Source: an uncultured Ignavibacteria bacterium
Lineage (GTDB): Bacteria > Bacteroidota > Ignavibacteria > Tepidaquicellales > Tepidaquicellaceae
Length of the DNA stretch: 54,014 bases
Direction of reading: 5' to 3'
Assembly: GCA_937872315.1 (NCBI GenBank)
Contig: CALMST010000066.1
Span: 1 to 54,014 of the forward strand
Position 1 is the first letter of the stretch. Each line of letters starts with the position of its first letter. The notes beneath the pieces are model-generated. The model was not told where the DNA came from, ran no database searches, and saw only the letters and a program-made list of their open reading frames with translations. The position numbers and the translations under genes were made by a program. This document shows, piece after piece, positions 17,535 to 26,964 of this stretch.

Positions 17535-18239
17535 ATGCAGATTATTAAAACTGAAGCTTTTGTTCTCAAATGTTTTAAATATGGCGAAACGAGCAAGATC
17601 GTCACATTATTTACTAAGGATTACGGAAAAATCAGCGCGATCGCAAAAGGAGTCAGAAACTATAAATCAAGGATCTGCGGCACTATGGAAAGTATGAATT
17701 ACATTTCTGCTGTTATTTATATGAAGGAAAACAGAGAAATACAGCTTGTATCCAATGCTGAATATAAGAGATCATTTCCGGGTATTGTAAAGGATTTTGA
17801 TAAGATCGAAATTGCTTTTAAAATAATCGAAATGGTAAACAGATCTGTTACTGAAAATTATATAAATTCACGCATTTTTGATTTGCTGATTAAGGTATTT
17901 TCGGGACTCGAAAAAGCGGATAAAAATTATTCGAATTATGCATTATATTTCCTGATGAACTTAGCAGACATACTTGGACTTTCACCTGACTTTACCAATG
18001 ACTATTATGAACATGAAACTTTTTTTAGTTTAAATGAATTCTATATGACCAGAAGTAATTTCGAAAAATTTTATATGTTTAATAAAAGTACTTTGGAAGA
18101 TATAGGATCAATAGAATCAGAACTTGCCGGTTTATGCAGGTTAATAATCAATTATGAAAGATTTATTTCAAATCATACTCAGGGACTTACAAATTTTAAA
18201 TCAAATAAAGTATTTAAAGAATTAAACACAAACATTTAA
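17535..18239 (+). CDS. recO: DNA repair protein RecO
   Basis: A 234-residue recombination mediator that loads RecA with RecR in the RecFOR pathway. The N-terminal OB fold is clear: IIKTEAFVLKCFKYGETSKIVTLFTKDYGK, then AIAKGVRN. A helical domain follows (NLADILGLSPDF). The CxxC...CxxC zinc site seen in many RecO proteins is absent here; only isolated Cys residues occur, which is also seen in other Bacteroidota. Length is typical. It precedes the HtrA gene by 54 bp. Confidence 0.88.
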   Translation: MQIIKTEAFVLKCFKYGETSKIVTLFTKDYGKISAIAKGVRNYKSRICGTMESMNYISAVIYMKENREIQLVSNAEYKRSFPGIVKDFDKIEIAFKIIEMVNRSVTENYINSRIFDLLIKVFSGLEKADKNYSNYALYFLMNLADILGLSPDFTNDYYEHETFFSLNEFYMTRSNFEKFYMFNKSTLEDIGSIESELAGLCRLIINYERFISNHTQGLTNFKSNKVFKELNTNI

Positions 18240-18278
18240 AAAAACATTAATTCATTTTTTATAAAAAAAAATAAATTA

Positions 18279-18285
18279 AGGAGAA
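18279..18285 (+). promoter_or_regulatory. Strong Shine-Dalgarno of HtrA gene
   Basis: TTAAGGAG lies 8-15 nt before the ATG. It is conspicuous because nearly all other starts here lack a GA-rich site. Confidence 0.7.
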
Positions 18286-18293
18286 AAAATTAT

Positions 18294-19814
18294 ATGTCAA
18301 AAAAATCAGTTGTATTTACCGGTCTTCTTCTTGTTGTAGCATTGTCTTTTGGAGGACTGCTAATAGCTAATTTTGGAAATGTGAAACAAATCATTGCTGC
18401 CGGTCCACAAGTCGATTTTAAGACAGCTCCGGAAGGACAGAATACAAATCCACAACTGCAAAGTCTTAACGATGCTTTTGTAGAAATAGCAAAATCAGTT
18501 ACACCAACAGTGGCTTACATTGAGGTTACTACAGGAAATGACAACAGTGAAGGACAAAATAAACAATTTCAGCTTCCTTTTAATTTACCTCCTGAATTCG
18601 GAGTTCCGGAAGGTCCGGACGGTCCTCAGGGAAGAGGAAGCGGATCAGGAATTATTATCAGCAATGACGGATACATTTTAACAAATAATCATGTTGTAAA
18701 AAATGCTTCAGATAATGGAATAAAAGTGATCCTTACTGATAAACGTGAATTTACCGCAAAATTAATAGGTGTTGATCCAAATACAGATCTTGCAGTAATA
18801 AAGGTAGAGGCTTATGATCTTCCTTCAATTACAATTGGTAATTCTGATAATGTGCAGGTTGGACAATGGGTTGTGGCAATTGGAAATCCACTGGGTTTAA
18901 ACAGCACCGTAACAGCAGGAATTGTATCAGCACTTGGAAGAAATATCCAGCTGGGAGGAGACAGTTATGCAATCAATAATTTCATTCAGACTGATGCTGC
19001 AATCAATCCGGGAAACAGCGGAGGCGCATTAGTTGATATTAACGGAAACCTTGTTGGAATAAATACAGCTATAAAAACTACTAATGGATATTACCAGGGA
19101 TATGGATTTGCGATCCCGATCAATCTGGCTAAAAATGTCGCCACAGAATTAATGAAAAACGGAAAAGTATCCAGAGGCTACATAGGGGTAACAATTAAAG
19201 ATGTGGACATTAAAGAAGCAAAAGGTCTTGGTATGGAAAAAGTACAGGGAGTAATGGTACAGGATGTTCTTGAAGGCGGTGCAGGCTATAATGCCGGTCT
19301 GAAATCCGGAGATGTCATTCTGACCGTTGACGGAAAAGAAGTTAATGCAGCTAATGAATTGCAAACAATCATAGGATCACATCATCCTGGTGATGAAGTT
19401 AATCTGAAGGTGTTCAGAGACGGAAGTACTTTCGATAAATCTGTTGTTTTAAAACCCAAAGAAGAAAATGCAAATCAGTCAGCTCAAAACACGACACCCC
19501 GCGAGACTGAAAATGAAGGTGCTTCAAAGAGCTTTGAATCAATAGGAATAACAGTATCCCCTCTCAGCTCTTCGATGAAAGATAAATTCAATGTGGAAAA
19601 TGGAATTTATATTAGTGATGTTAAAAGATTCTCGGAAGGATTTGACCGTGGATTAGTTGAAGGATTAGTTATTCTGGAGGCAGACAAACAGAAAGTAGAA
19701 AGTGTTGAACAGTTCAATTCGCTCTTAAGCACTAAGAATGTAGGCGATGTTATATTGTTGAAGGTTATGAGCCAGGATGGAAACAAAAGATTAATCGCTG
19801 TTGAGATAAAGTAA
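18294..19814 (+). CDS. HtrA/DegP-type periplasmic serine protease with two PDZ domains
   Basis: A 506-residue envelope quality-control protease/chaperone. An N-terminal membrane anchor or signal (TGLLLVVALSFGGLLIANF) precedes the trypsin-like domain with catalytic triad H133 (TNNHVV), D165 (NTDLAVI) and S242 (GNSGGAL). PDZ1 (about 295-390) contains GYIGVTI and GLKSGDVIL; PDZ2 (about 420-505) contains GIYISDV. An acidic/Asn-rich linker joins them. It has one of only two clear Shine-Dalgarno sequences in the window (AAGGAG before the ATG), suggesting strong translation. It ends in an inverted-repeat terminator. Confidence 0.95.
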   Translation: MSKKSVVFTGLLLVVALSFGGLLIANFGNVKQIIAAGPQVDFKTAPEGQNTNPQLQSLNDAFVEIAKSVTPTVAYIEVTTGNDNSEGQNKQFQLPFNLPPEFGVPEGPDGPQGRGSGSGIIISNDGYILTNNHVVKNASDNGIKVILTDKREFTAKLIGVDPNTDLAVIKVEAYDLPSITIGNSDNVQVGQWVVAIGNPLGLNSTVTAGIVSALGRNIQLGGDSYAINNFIQTDAAINPGNSGGALVDINGNLVGINTAIKTTNGYYQGYGFAIPINLAKNVATELMKNGKVSRGYIGVTIKDVDIKEAKGLGMEKVQGVMVQDVLEGGAGYNAGLKSGDVILTVDGKEVNAANELQTIIGSHHPGDEVNLKVFRDGSTFDKSVVLKPKEENANQSAQNTTPRETENEGASKSFESIGITVSPLSSSMKDKFNVENGIYISDVKRFSEGFDRGLVEGLVILEADKQKVESVEQFNSLLSTKNVGDVILLKVMSQDGNKRLIAVEIK

Positions 19815-19821
19815 AACATTA

Positions 19822-19857
19822 AAAATACCGGGAGCAATTAATTTCTCCCGGTATTTA
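19822..19857 (+). terminator. Terminator after HtrA gene
   Basis: AATACCGGGAG (19824-19834) pairs with CTCCCGGTATT (19844-19854) across a 9-nt loop. The stem is strong; the T run after it is short. Confidence 0.75.
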
Positions 19858-19876
19858 AAATTATTGATTTGTTATG

Positions 19877-19907
19877 TTGCTTTTTAATTACATTATAATT
19901 ATTTTTG
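19877..19907 (+). promoter_or_regulatory. Bacteroidota-type promoter of small T9SS cargo gene
   Basis: TTG (19877-19879), 20 nt, TATTTTTG (19900-19907). The ATG follows after 10 nt, so the 5' leader would be only a few bases. Confidence 0.65.
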
Positions 19908-19917
19908 TACAAGAATT

Positions 19918-20307
19918 ATGAGAAAAAATATATCTACTATAATAATATTGTTATTTGTTTTTATTTTCAGCATTAATGTAAATGCTGCTACTAAAAACAA
20001 TTCAAATAATAGTTTAAAAGGAAATAAGACATCTAATATTTCTGATGATTATAAACTATATCAGAATTTTCCGAATCCTTTTAATCCTGCTACAATTCTT
20101 AGCTACAAAATAAATCAAAGTGGTTTCGTAACTTTAAAAGTGTACAACCTTGTTGGACAGGTTGTAGCTACATTAGTTGACGATTATCAGGAAGTCGGAA
20201 CATACAGCAAGCAATTTGACGCTTCAAATCTCTCAGCCGGAGTTTATCTGTATAAATTACAGGTAAATAATTTTACTTCCGTTAAGAGAATGACTCTCAT
20301 TAAATAA
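19918..20307 (+). CDS. Minimal T9SS protein: signal peptide plus sorting domain
   Basis: A 129-residue secreted protein with almost no cargo. A signal peptide (IIILLFVFIFSINVNA) and about 20 Asn/Ser/Lys-rich residues lead straight into a type A T9SS sorting domain of about 85 residues: LYQNFPNPFNPAT, VYNLVGQVVATLV, SAGVYLYKLQVN, then KRMTLIK. It has its own promoter and lies between an HtrA protease and a second T9SS cargo, which begins 28 bp later. It could be a decoy, plug or adaptor for T9SS, a remnant of a larger cargo gene, or a free sorting-domain donor. No function is known to me. Confidence 0.8.
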   Translation: MRKNISTIIILLFVFIFSINVNAATKNNSNNSLKGNKTSNISDDYKLYQNFPNPFNPATILSYKINQSGFVTLKVYNLVGQVVATLVDDYQEVGTYSKQFDASNLSAGVYLYKLQVNNFTSVKRMTLIK

Positions 20308-20335
20308 TTTAATAAATCTTTTCAATATATTTAAA

Positions 20336-21238
20336 TTGAAATCTACCAGATTTTCTCTTTCCATTTTTATTTTTTTACTTATATCAAATTTTGCATTTGC
20401 TCAGGGTGAAATCATTGATGATTTTTCAAAAAAGGCTATGCCCGGATGGATTTGGGGTGGAGTCGAAATGAAATATTCACATACAGAAGATAATCTTGAA
20501 AATGGATTTGCTGAAATCATTACAGACAAAGTAATAGAACCCGGGGCATATATTGGTAAAATTTTATTAAAAAAGGATTATCTTCTTACTGCAGGTAACT
20601 ATTTTAATGTTATGCTCAAAGGAGTAAATAATGATGCGTATGTTGAGATACAATTGATCTATGATCTTAATAAAAACACATTTTATGATGAAAATGTTGA
20701 TGTAATGCTTACCTCACAGCCAATATCCCTCAATTTTGACGGGTGGAAGGAAATAAAACTTAAACTGGATGAAGACAATTTTAAAATTGTTTCAACCGCC
20801 GATAACAGCTTTGAAGTAACAGAGGATGAAGTGTTTGGCATTCAATTTGAGTTTGAAGCAGGTAAAAATTATAAAGAATCAAAATTCATGTCAGGAATTG
20901 CATTGATCTCGGAAATTGTGAACAAAGAAGTATTTACAGATTATGACCAAAGCAGTTCCAGTAACAGCAATACTGAATCATATTTTAATGCCAGCAACAG
21001 CCCTAATCCGTTCAATCCTAAAACAACTATTAAATATACCATTCCGCAATCTACTTATGTCTCTATTGATGTTTATGACAGATTAGGAAGACCTGTAGTT
21101 ACTTTAGTTAATCAGAATCAGGAACCCGGTGAATATGAGGTGGATTTTGATGCCGGTGATTTACCAAGCGGAATTTATTTTTATAGAATTAAGACTACCG
21201 AAAAAACAGAAGTAAGGAAAATGCTGTTTGCAAAATAA
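20336..21238 (+). CDS. T9SS cargo with carbohydrate-binding-like domain
   Basis: 300 residues. The start is TTG, needed to keep the signal peptide (SLSIFIFLLISNFAFAQG). Residues ~25-200 form a beta-sandwich with IIDDFSKKAMPGWIW, VEIQLIYDLN and GWKEIKLKLDED, a pattern of CBM-like or galactose-binding-like domains found in surface glycan binders; ligand unknown. A Ser/Asn linker (DQSSSSNSN) leads to a T9SS sorting domain: NSPNPFNPKTTIKYTI, VYDRLGRPVVTLV, SGIYFYRI, ending KMLFAK. It begins 28 bp after the minimal T9SS gene and ends in a strong bidirectional terminator. Confidence 0.8.
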   Translation: MKSTRFSLSIFIFLLISNFAFAQGEIIDDFSKKAMPGWIWGGVEMKYSHTEDNLENGFAEIITDKVIEPGAYIGKILLKKDYLLTAGNYFNVMLKGVNNDAYVEIQLIYDLNKNTFYDENVDVMLTSQPISLNFDGWKEIKLKLDEDNFKIVSTADNSFEVTEDEVFGIQFEFEAGKNYKESKFMSGIALISEIVNKEVFTDYDQSSSSNSNTESYFNASNSPNPFNPKTTIKYTIPQSTYVSIDVYDRLGRPVVTLVNQNQEPGEYEVDFDAGDLPSGIYFYRIKTTEKTEVRKMLFAK

Positions 21239-21257
21239 ATTTTAATTTATATCTAAT

Positions 21258-21294
21258 AAAAAGTCCGTCTGAATTATTCTGACGGACTTTTTTA
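21258..21294. terminator. Bidirectional rho-independent terminator
   Basis: AAAAAGTCCGTC (21258-21269) pairs with GACGGACTTTTT (21281-21292), followed by more T. It separates convergent transcripts of the T9SS cargo and the propeller lipoprotein. Confidence 0.9.
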
Positions 21295-21323
21295 TTATAT
21301 GCTATATTTGTTTATTCAGTTTA

Positions 21324-22832
21324 TTACTTTACTATTTCAATACCTGCAGGAAATGATCCCATTTCTATTCTGTTATCGAGTAATGAAAAGTCTGAAATTC
21401 TGATTATCCGTGTAACTCCAACCTTTTTACTTCCAACCGTTGGATGATGTCCGTCAAATCCGGAAAGAGTTTCACATGCTATATATGCATATTGACCGTC
21501 TGCTGTAAAATCAACTCCATGCGGCTGAATTCCAACATCTGATATTGTTGTCTGAATTTCCTGTGTTAATCTGTTTATAACTGAAACAGTATTATTGTTT
21601 CTGTTACAAACAAAAATATATTTTCCGTCATTTGTAAAATTCATTAATAAAGGAAAGGCATTGTTTCCTAAAAATATCTTTTTTACAAACGAGAGATCTG
21701 ATGCATTAAAAATTCTTACTTCACTCGAACCTCTGCAGGAAATGAACAATAAACTTTCATCCGGTGATAATAGGATCTGATATGGTCTGAAATTTCCTGT
21801 ACCGTTACCGGAAGGCGGAACTGTCGGATCGATCGGTTCTTTTATATAAGTGGAATCGCTTTGATAGAAATTGTTCGTATTAATTTTGAAGATATACTCC
21901 CCTATTTCAGATGTTATAAATAATGTATTTCCGTCATTTGTTAATGCCATCCCGTGAGGTCCTGTCATTCTCGGCTCTCCTGCAAATACATCCGAAACAG
22001 TCATAGTGGAAGTATTGAATTTAGTTGTAGTTGATACTCCGCTCGAGGCAAAATTCGTTACATAACCGGATAAACCGTCTGCTGAGATCTCTATATGAGC
22101 AGGACTCTGACCTGCCATCATGTCATTTAATTTTGTATGAGTATTTGCATCAAATTTTTGAATATAACCTGCACTTATTAAACTAACATAAAAATACTTA
22201 TGATCAGGACTTAATTTAACATAATGCGGAGAGTTAAGAGAATTTCCTATGCCACCTACCGGAACCAGTCTGATTACCTGTTTTGTATCCGGTTTAATAA
22301 CAGCTACAAGATCTGCAGCCTGATTGGTAATAAATCCTTTTTCACTAACAGCTACATCCGTGAAAGCTATCTGACCATCTTTACTTTTTGCTCCGTCATT
22401 GATCCAGTTATAAATTGTCTGAACTTTATCCTGCGAGATTTTATGATATTCAGGAAATAACGAATCTACTGAGACAGGTGCAAAATTAGTATCAGAATTA
22501 ATATATGATATAAAATGAGACCAGTAACCGTTATATGGAATTATCATTGTACCATTAACTGAACCATTCATAGCATTATTCCAGTTAACCAGATCCATTC
22601 CGTTAGTATTATTACCGGAAGCGTGACAGGAAGGACTTGCGCATGTTATATTACTGCTGTTAAGAGGTTCATTAAAAATAGCTTCTATTTCGGTTGGAAA
22701 TCCGGTAACATTATCCGGTGTCTGACTGAAATCCTGTTCACAGGACTGAAACACCAAAGGCAATAAAATAAAAATCAGTATAACACATAAAGAAATAAAA
22801 ATGGATCCGGATCTTTTACAAAATTTTTTCAT
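21324..22832 (-). CDS. YVTN-type beta-propeller lipoprotein with cytochrome-like N-domain
   Basis: 502 residues. The signal ends at LVFQSC with C31 as the likely lipid anchor. Residues 50-135 look like a small cytochrome c-like domain, but the heme motif is CASPSCH (C64, C69, H70), CX4CH instead of CxxCH. Residues 150-500 are a YncE/YVTN-type seven-bladed propeller with repeats such as HYVKLSPDHKYFYVS, AHIEISADGLSGYVTN, HGMALTNDGNTLFITS and VSVINRLTQEIQTTI. Periplasmic or surface location is likely; the substrate is unknown. It is 2 bp downstream of the thioesterase gene and probably cotranscribed with it. Confidence 0.75.
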   Translation of the reverse strand: MKKFCKRSGSIFISLCVILIFILLPLVFQSCEQDFSQTPDNVTGFPTEIEAIFNEPLNSSNITCASPSCHASGNNTNGMDLVNWNNAMNGSVNGTMIIPYNGYWSHFISYINSDTNFAPVSVDSLFPEYHKISQDKVQTIYNWINDGAKSKDGQIAFTDVAVSEKGFITNQAADLVAVIKPDTKQVIRLVPVGGIGNSLNSPHYVKLSPDHKYFYVSLISAGYIQKFDANTHTKLNDMMAGQSPAHIEISADGLSGYVTNFASSGVSTTTKFNTSTMTVSDVFAGEPRMTGPHGMALTNDGNTLFITSEIGEYIFKINTNNFYQSDSTYIKEPIDPTVPPSGNGTGNFRPYQILLSPDESLLFISCRGSSEVRIFNASDLSFVKKIFLGNNAFPLLMNFTNDGKYIFVCNRNNNTVSVINRLTQEIQTTISDVGIQPHGVDFTADGQYAYIACETLSGFDGHHPTVGSKKVGVTRIIRISDFSLLDNRIEMGSFPAGIEIVK

Positions 22833-22834
22833 AA

Positions 22835-23275
22835 TTAGATTAATCTGAGATTTTTTTCAAAATCTTTAATTTGGTTTATAAAATTTAGTGGAAGTTTTTC
22901 AGAATTGTTTTGAGAATTTATATTTACCAGAATACCCGAGGCTGTACATATGGCGGTCATATCGGAATTTCTTTGAACAATCTGTTCAAAGCAAAAACTT
23001 GAATTTTTTATCCAGGAAATTTTTGTATAAATGTCTAACAAATCATCAAGATATGAATAAGATAAATAATCAATTTCATTTCTGACGACTACAACTTTAA
23101 GACCATCATTAAAAATTCCGTTTGGCAGGATTTTATATCCCATGTTTCTTCTGTATTCTACCCTGCCTATTTCAAGATATTTAAGATAATTTATATTATG
23201 CACAATACCCTGTGAGTCAACTTCGAAAGTTCTGACTCTCACACTGACTTTGTGTCTGTAATCAGTTAAATCCAC
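22835..23275 (-). CDS. 4HBT-family acyl-CoA thioesterase
   Basis: A 146-residue single hotdog-fold enzyme of the YbgC/4-hydroxybenzoyl-CoA thioesterase type, hydrolysing an acyl-CoA. The active-site strand-helix is clear: VRTFEVDSQGIVHNINYLKY, with Asp in EVDSQG where the family has its catalytic Asp, then LEIGRVEYRR. The start is GTG. No tol genes are adjacent, so a YbgC-Tol link is not supported. It is transcribed divergently from arginase across a 97-bp AT-rich gap. Confidence 0.85.
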   Translation of the reverse strand: MDLTDYRHKVSVRVRTFEVDSQGIVHNINYLKYLEIGRVEYRRNMGYKILPNGIFNDGLKVVVVRNEIDYLSYSYLDDLLDIYTKISWIKNSSFCFEQIVQRNSDMTAICTASGILVNINSQNNSEKLPLNFINQIKDFEKNLRLI

Positions 23276-23372
23276 GGTTATTAAAATATTAATAAAGATA
23301 GATTTTTAACATTATACATTCAATATATAATAATAACTTAAAAGTATTAAATGTGTTTAGTATATTGCAGCT

Positions 23373-24311
23373 ATGATAAGTAAAAAAAGAAAGCTTAATA
23401 AAAAAATCGGACTGATCGGATTCCCGATGGATCTAGGTGCTGACAGACGAGGTGTTGACATGGGTCCGTCCGCTATCAGATATTCAAATCTTGAAGAAAA
23501 ACTGGAACGGCTTGGATATAAAGTAACAGATTTCGGTGATATTGATGTGCAAATATCTGAAACACAGACAATTAAGGATTCCAAATTAAAATATCTGCCG
23601 GAGATTACTAAAACATCAAAAATACTTGCGGATAAGGTTGAATCGCTTTTAAATAAACAATACTTTCCTTTGATTATCGGCGGTGATCATGCAACTGCTA
23701 TCGGATCAATTGCAGGTATTTCCAATTACTGTAAGAAAAATAATAAAACTCTCGGAATAATCTGGATTGATGCTCATGCTGATATGAACACTGAAGAGAC
23801 CACTCCTTCGGGAAATATTCATGGTATGCCTCTAGCCGTAGCATTAGGTAAAGGTAACATAAAGCTTACAAATATTAATGGCTTTTCGCCTAAAGTAAAA
23901 GTTGAGAATGTTGCATTAATTGGTATCAGGGATGTCGATGTACTTGAGGCAAAAACTATCAAGGAAATGAAACTGAAAGTCTATACAATGTCTGAAATTG
24001 ATAAGGTAGGGATTCACAGGATCATTGCAAGGGTTTTAAATGATTTTAAGAACAGAGTGGATCATATACATATTAGTTTTGATATGGATGGTATTGATCC
24101 TGATTTTGCTGAAGGAGTCGGTACTCCGGTACCCGGAGGACTTTCATTCAGAGAATCCCATTTGCTTATGGAAATGGTTGCTGATTGCGGATGCATGAAT
24201 TCATTAGAAATTCTTGAAGTGAATCCGATCCTTGATACACAAAACAAGACTGCTTATCTTGCTACTGAATTAATTATATCAGCTTTAGGAAAGACTACAA
24301 TGTATGATTAA
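23373..24311 (+). CDS. rocF: Arginase
   Basis: A 312-residue manganese ureohydrolase converting L-arginine to ornithine and urea. All ligand motifs are present: GGDHA (103-107, H106), DAHAD (133-137), GNIHGM with H150, and SFDMDGIDP (235-243, D237 and D239). The N-terminal FPMDLGADRRGVDMGPSAIR is typical of arginase as opposed to agmatinase. Length is typical. Single gene, divergent from the thioesterase; it converges on valS, whose stop is 13 bp beyond its own, without an obvious terminator. Confidence 0.93.
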   Translation: MISKKRKLNKKIGLIGFPMDLGADRRGVDMGPSAIRYSNLEEKLERLGYKVTDFGDIDVQISETQTIKDSKLKYLPEITKTSKILADKVESLLNKQYFPLIIGGDHATAIGSIAGISNYCKKNNKTLGIIWIDAHADMNTEETTPSGNIHGMPLAVALGKGNIKLTNINGFSPKVKVENVALIGIRDVDVLEAKTIKEMKLKVYTMSEIDKVGIHRIIARVLNDFKNRVDHIHISFDMDGIDPDFAEGVGTPVPGGLSFRESHLLMEMVADCGCMNSLEILEVNPILDTQNKTAYLATELIISALGKTTMYD

Positions 24312-24324
24312 TTGTGAAAAAGAT

Positions 24325-26958
24325 TTAAATTAATTTAATAAGCTTTTCAATCTTTTCATATGTCTCCTGCTGTTTTTGCTTTTCCCTGGAGATTACATCA
24401 GGCGCTGCTTTACTTAAGAAATTTTCATTTGATAATTTCTTGTCAAGCCCGTTCAGATAATTTTTTAAATTTTCTATATCTTTTTTGATCTTTTCAATCT
24501 GCTCCTCAGAATTTTCCGGTTTTTCTATTGTCAGAAATATTTCAAAATTACCGGCTACTGTTTTAGCATAATTCTTCTCTCCTTCAGATATTTTATCCAC
24601 AGATTCCAGTTTTTCAAGATTACATAGTTTTTCTATATATAAACTGTATTCCGAAATAAGTTTTTTCGAATCACCTGAGGAAATAATATAAACTTCTGAT
24701 CTGAATGAAGCAGGAATATTGTTTACAGCTTTTAAATTTCTAATGGAAGATGAAATTTCTTTTACTTTTTCAAATTTCATTTCCTGTTCAGGGTCAATTT
24801 TAGATTCATCTATTTCAGGCAGCATTTCCAGCGAAATACTTTTATCATTTCTGTTCTCTTTAAGATTATGCCATAATTCCTCAGTAACGTAGGGAATTAC
24901 AGGGTGAAGGATTTTGAGTATATTTTCATAATAATCAATTGCATCAGATAATATCCTTTCTGATTGAGCGGGATGTTCATTGATCTTTATTTTCATGAGC
25001 TCAATATACCAATCACAATAATCACTCCAGACAAAGTTATATAATGTCTTCGTATATTCATCTATTCTGTATTCATGTAAAAATTTTTCCGCGTTTTTTA
25101 AAGATGAATTATATCTGCTTTCCAGCCATTTATCGGTTAAATCATTTATATAAACATCCGATTGCAGGGTATCTGCGGTTTTAATCTTTTCCTTCATCAT
25201 CATTAGGAATCTTCCTGCGTTCCACAATTTAGTGATGAAATTTCTTCCTATCTGAGTTTTCTCTTCATCAAATAATACGTCATTACCAAGAGGCGCCAGA
25301 TATACGATGGTAAATCTTAATGAATCAGTACCGTATTTATCCATTAATTCTATTGCGTCAGAAAAATTACCGAGTGTTTTTGACATCTTAATTCCCTTAC
25401 CGTCTCTTAACGTTGAGTGAAAATAAACTTCAGAGAAAGGTATGTCTTTCATATATTCCATTCCGGCCATAATCATTCTTGCGACCCACAAAAATATTAT
25501 CTCAGGTGCTGTGGATAGAAAATCAGTAGGATAATAATATTTAAGATCTTCATTTGTCTTGTCATTTTCATTATTCTCCCACCCAAAAACGCTTAGAGGC
25601 CAGAGCCATGATGAAAACCAAGTATCAAGAACATCCTCATCCTGTCTCCAGTTTTCAATATCGGCTGGTGGCTCTGTTTCACAGTAAATTTCATTTGTTT
25701 CATTATGATACCAGATAGGGATCTGATGTCCCCACCAAAGCTGTCTTGAAATACACCAGTCCCGAATGTTCTCCATCCAGTGGTAATATACTTTTGTATA
25801 TCTTTCAGGAAAGAATTTAATTTTACCGGATTTTACCACCTCAAGTGCAGGGTCAGCAAGTTTTTTCATGGATACAAACCACTGTTCGGATAAATAAGGC
25901 TCGATCACTGCTTTTGTCCTGTCAGATAAAGAAACATTATGCGCATAATCCTCAATCTTTATGAGAAGATCTTTCTCTTTTAGTTTTTCAATGATCTTTT
26001 CACGGGCTTCGGTAATTCCCAGACCGCTAAACTCCCCTGTCATTTCGTTTAGCTTTGAATCTTTTGAAAGAACGATAACAGATTCAAGTCCATGCCTCTT
26101 ACCTATTTCAAAATCATTGACATCGTGCGCGGGTGTTACTTTCAAAGCGCCTGTTCCGAATTCCTTATCCACATATTCATCCTGTATTAATGGTATGAGT
26201 TTGTTTACCAAAGGAAGTATAACTTTTTTGTTTTTATACTTATTATATCTTTGATCTTCAGGATTCACTGCAACTGCCGTATCTCCGAACATTGTTTCAG
26301 GACGTGTTGTTGCGACTGTTACAAATTCTTCAGAATCCTCAATTCTGTATTTTATAAAATATAATTTATCATTTCTTTCTTCATAAAATATTTCATCATC
26401 ACTTACAGCTGTTTGAGAAACAGGATCCCAGTTTACTATCCGGTATCCTCTGTAAATCAATCCTTTTTTGTAAAGATCGACAAATACTTTGCGTACATTA
26501 TCGGATAATCCTTTATCAAGCGTAAATCTTTCGCGGGACCAGTCTACTGAAGCTCCAAGTTTTCTCAGCTGTTTTAAAATCACTCCTCCGTTTTTTTCTT
26601 TCCAGTCCCAGACAAGTTCTATGAATTTTTCTCTACCCAGATCATGTTTTGTCTTACCGCTTCTGGCAAGATCTTTTTCAACCATTACCTGAGTTGCTAT
26701 TCCCGCATGATCCATTCCAGGTACCCAGCAAACCTCATATCCCTGCATTCTTTTCCACCTGCAGTATATATCCTGAATTGTGTTATTCAGCATGTGCCCA
26801 AAATGAAGAATTCCGGTCACGTTTGGTGGCGGAATAACAACAGAATATTTTTTCTTACCCGGCACCGGATGTGACTCATAAAGTTTGTTTTCATCCCAAA
26901 ACTTTTGCCAGTAAATTTCTGAAGTTTTGAAATCAAATATTTTGGGGATCTCTGTCAT
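24325..26958 (-). CDS. valS: Valyl-tRNA synthetase
   Basis: An 877-residue class I aminoacyl-tRNA synthetase charging tRNA-Val. The HIGH motif appears as HFGH (52-55) after PPPNVTG, and KMSKT lies at 524-528. The CP1 editing domain contains ATTRPETMFGDTAVAV and GTGALKVTPAHDVNDFEIG. The C-terminal coiled coil (EQIEKIKKDIENLKNYLNGL) is the tRNA-binding arm specific to ValRS. Length is typical. It is the last gene of a minus-strand run and starts 6 bp after parA. Confidence 0.97.
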   Translation of the reverse strand: MTEIPKIFDFKTSEIYWQKFWDENKLYESHPVPGKKKYSVVIPPPNVTGILHFGHMLNNTIQDIYCRWKRMQGYEVCWVPGMDHAGIATQVMVEKDLARSGKTKHDLGREKFIELVWDWKEKNGGVILKQLRKLGASVDWSRERFTLDKGLSDNVRKVFVDLYKKGLIYRGYRIVNWDPVSQTAVSDDEIFYEERNDKLYFIKYRIEDSEEFVTVATTRPETMFGDTAVAVNPEDQRYNKYKNKKVILPLVNKLIPLIQDEYVDKEFGTGALKVTPAHDVNDFEIGKRHGLESVIVLSKDSKLNEMTGEFSGLGITEAREKIIEKLKEKDLLIKIEDYAHNVSLSDRTKAVIEPYLSEQWFVSMKKLADPALEVVKSGKIKFFPERYTKVYYHWMENIRDWCISRQLWWGHQIPIWYHNETNEIYCETEPPADIENWRQDEDVLDTWFSSWLWPLSVFGWENNENDKTNEDLKYYYPTDFLSTAPEIIFLWVARMIMAGMEYMKDIPFSEVYFHSTLRDGKGIKMSKTLGNFSDAIELMDKYGTDSLRFTIVYLAPLGNDVLFDEEKTQIGRNFITKLWNAGRFLMMMKEKIKTADTLQSDVYINDLTDKWLESRYNSSLKNAEKFLHEYRIDEYTKTLYNFVWSDYCDWYIELMKIKINEHPAQSERILSDAIDYYENILKILHPVIPYVTEELWHNLKENRNDKSISLEMLPEIDESKIDPEQEMKFEKVKEISSSIRNLKAVNNIPASFRSEVYIISSGDSKKLISEYSLYIEKLCNLEKLESVDKISEGEKNYAKTVAGNFEIFLTIEKPENSEEQIEKIKKDIENLKNYLNGLDKKLSNENFLSKAAPDVISREKQKQQETYEKIEKLIKLI

Positions 26959-26964
26959 AAAATA

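Noticed and set aside
24593-26172. Two exact TTATCCACA matches (near 24593 and 26164)
   Set aside because: Both lie inside valS and reflect coding sequence; there is no cluster, AT-rich unwinding region or dnaA gene.
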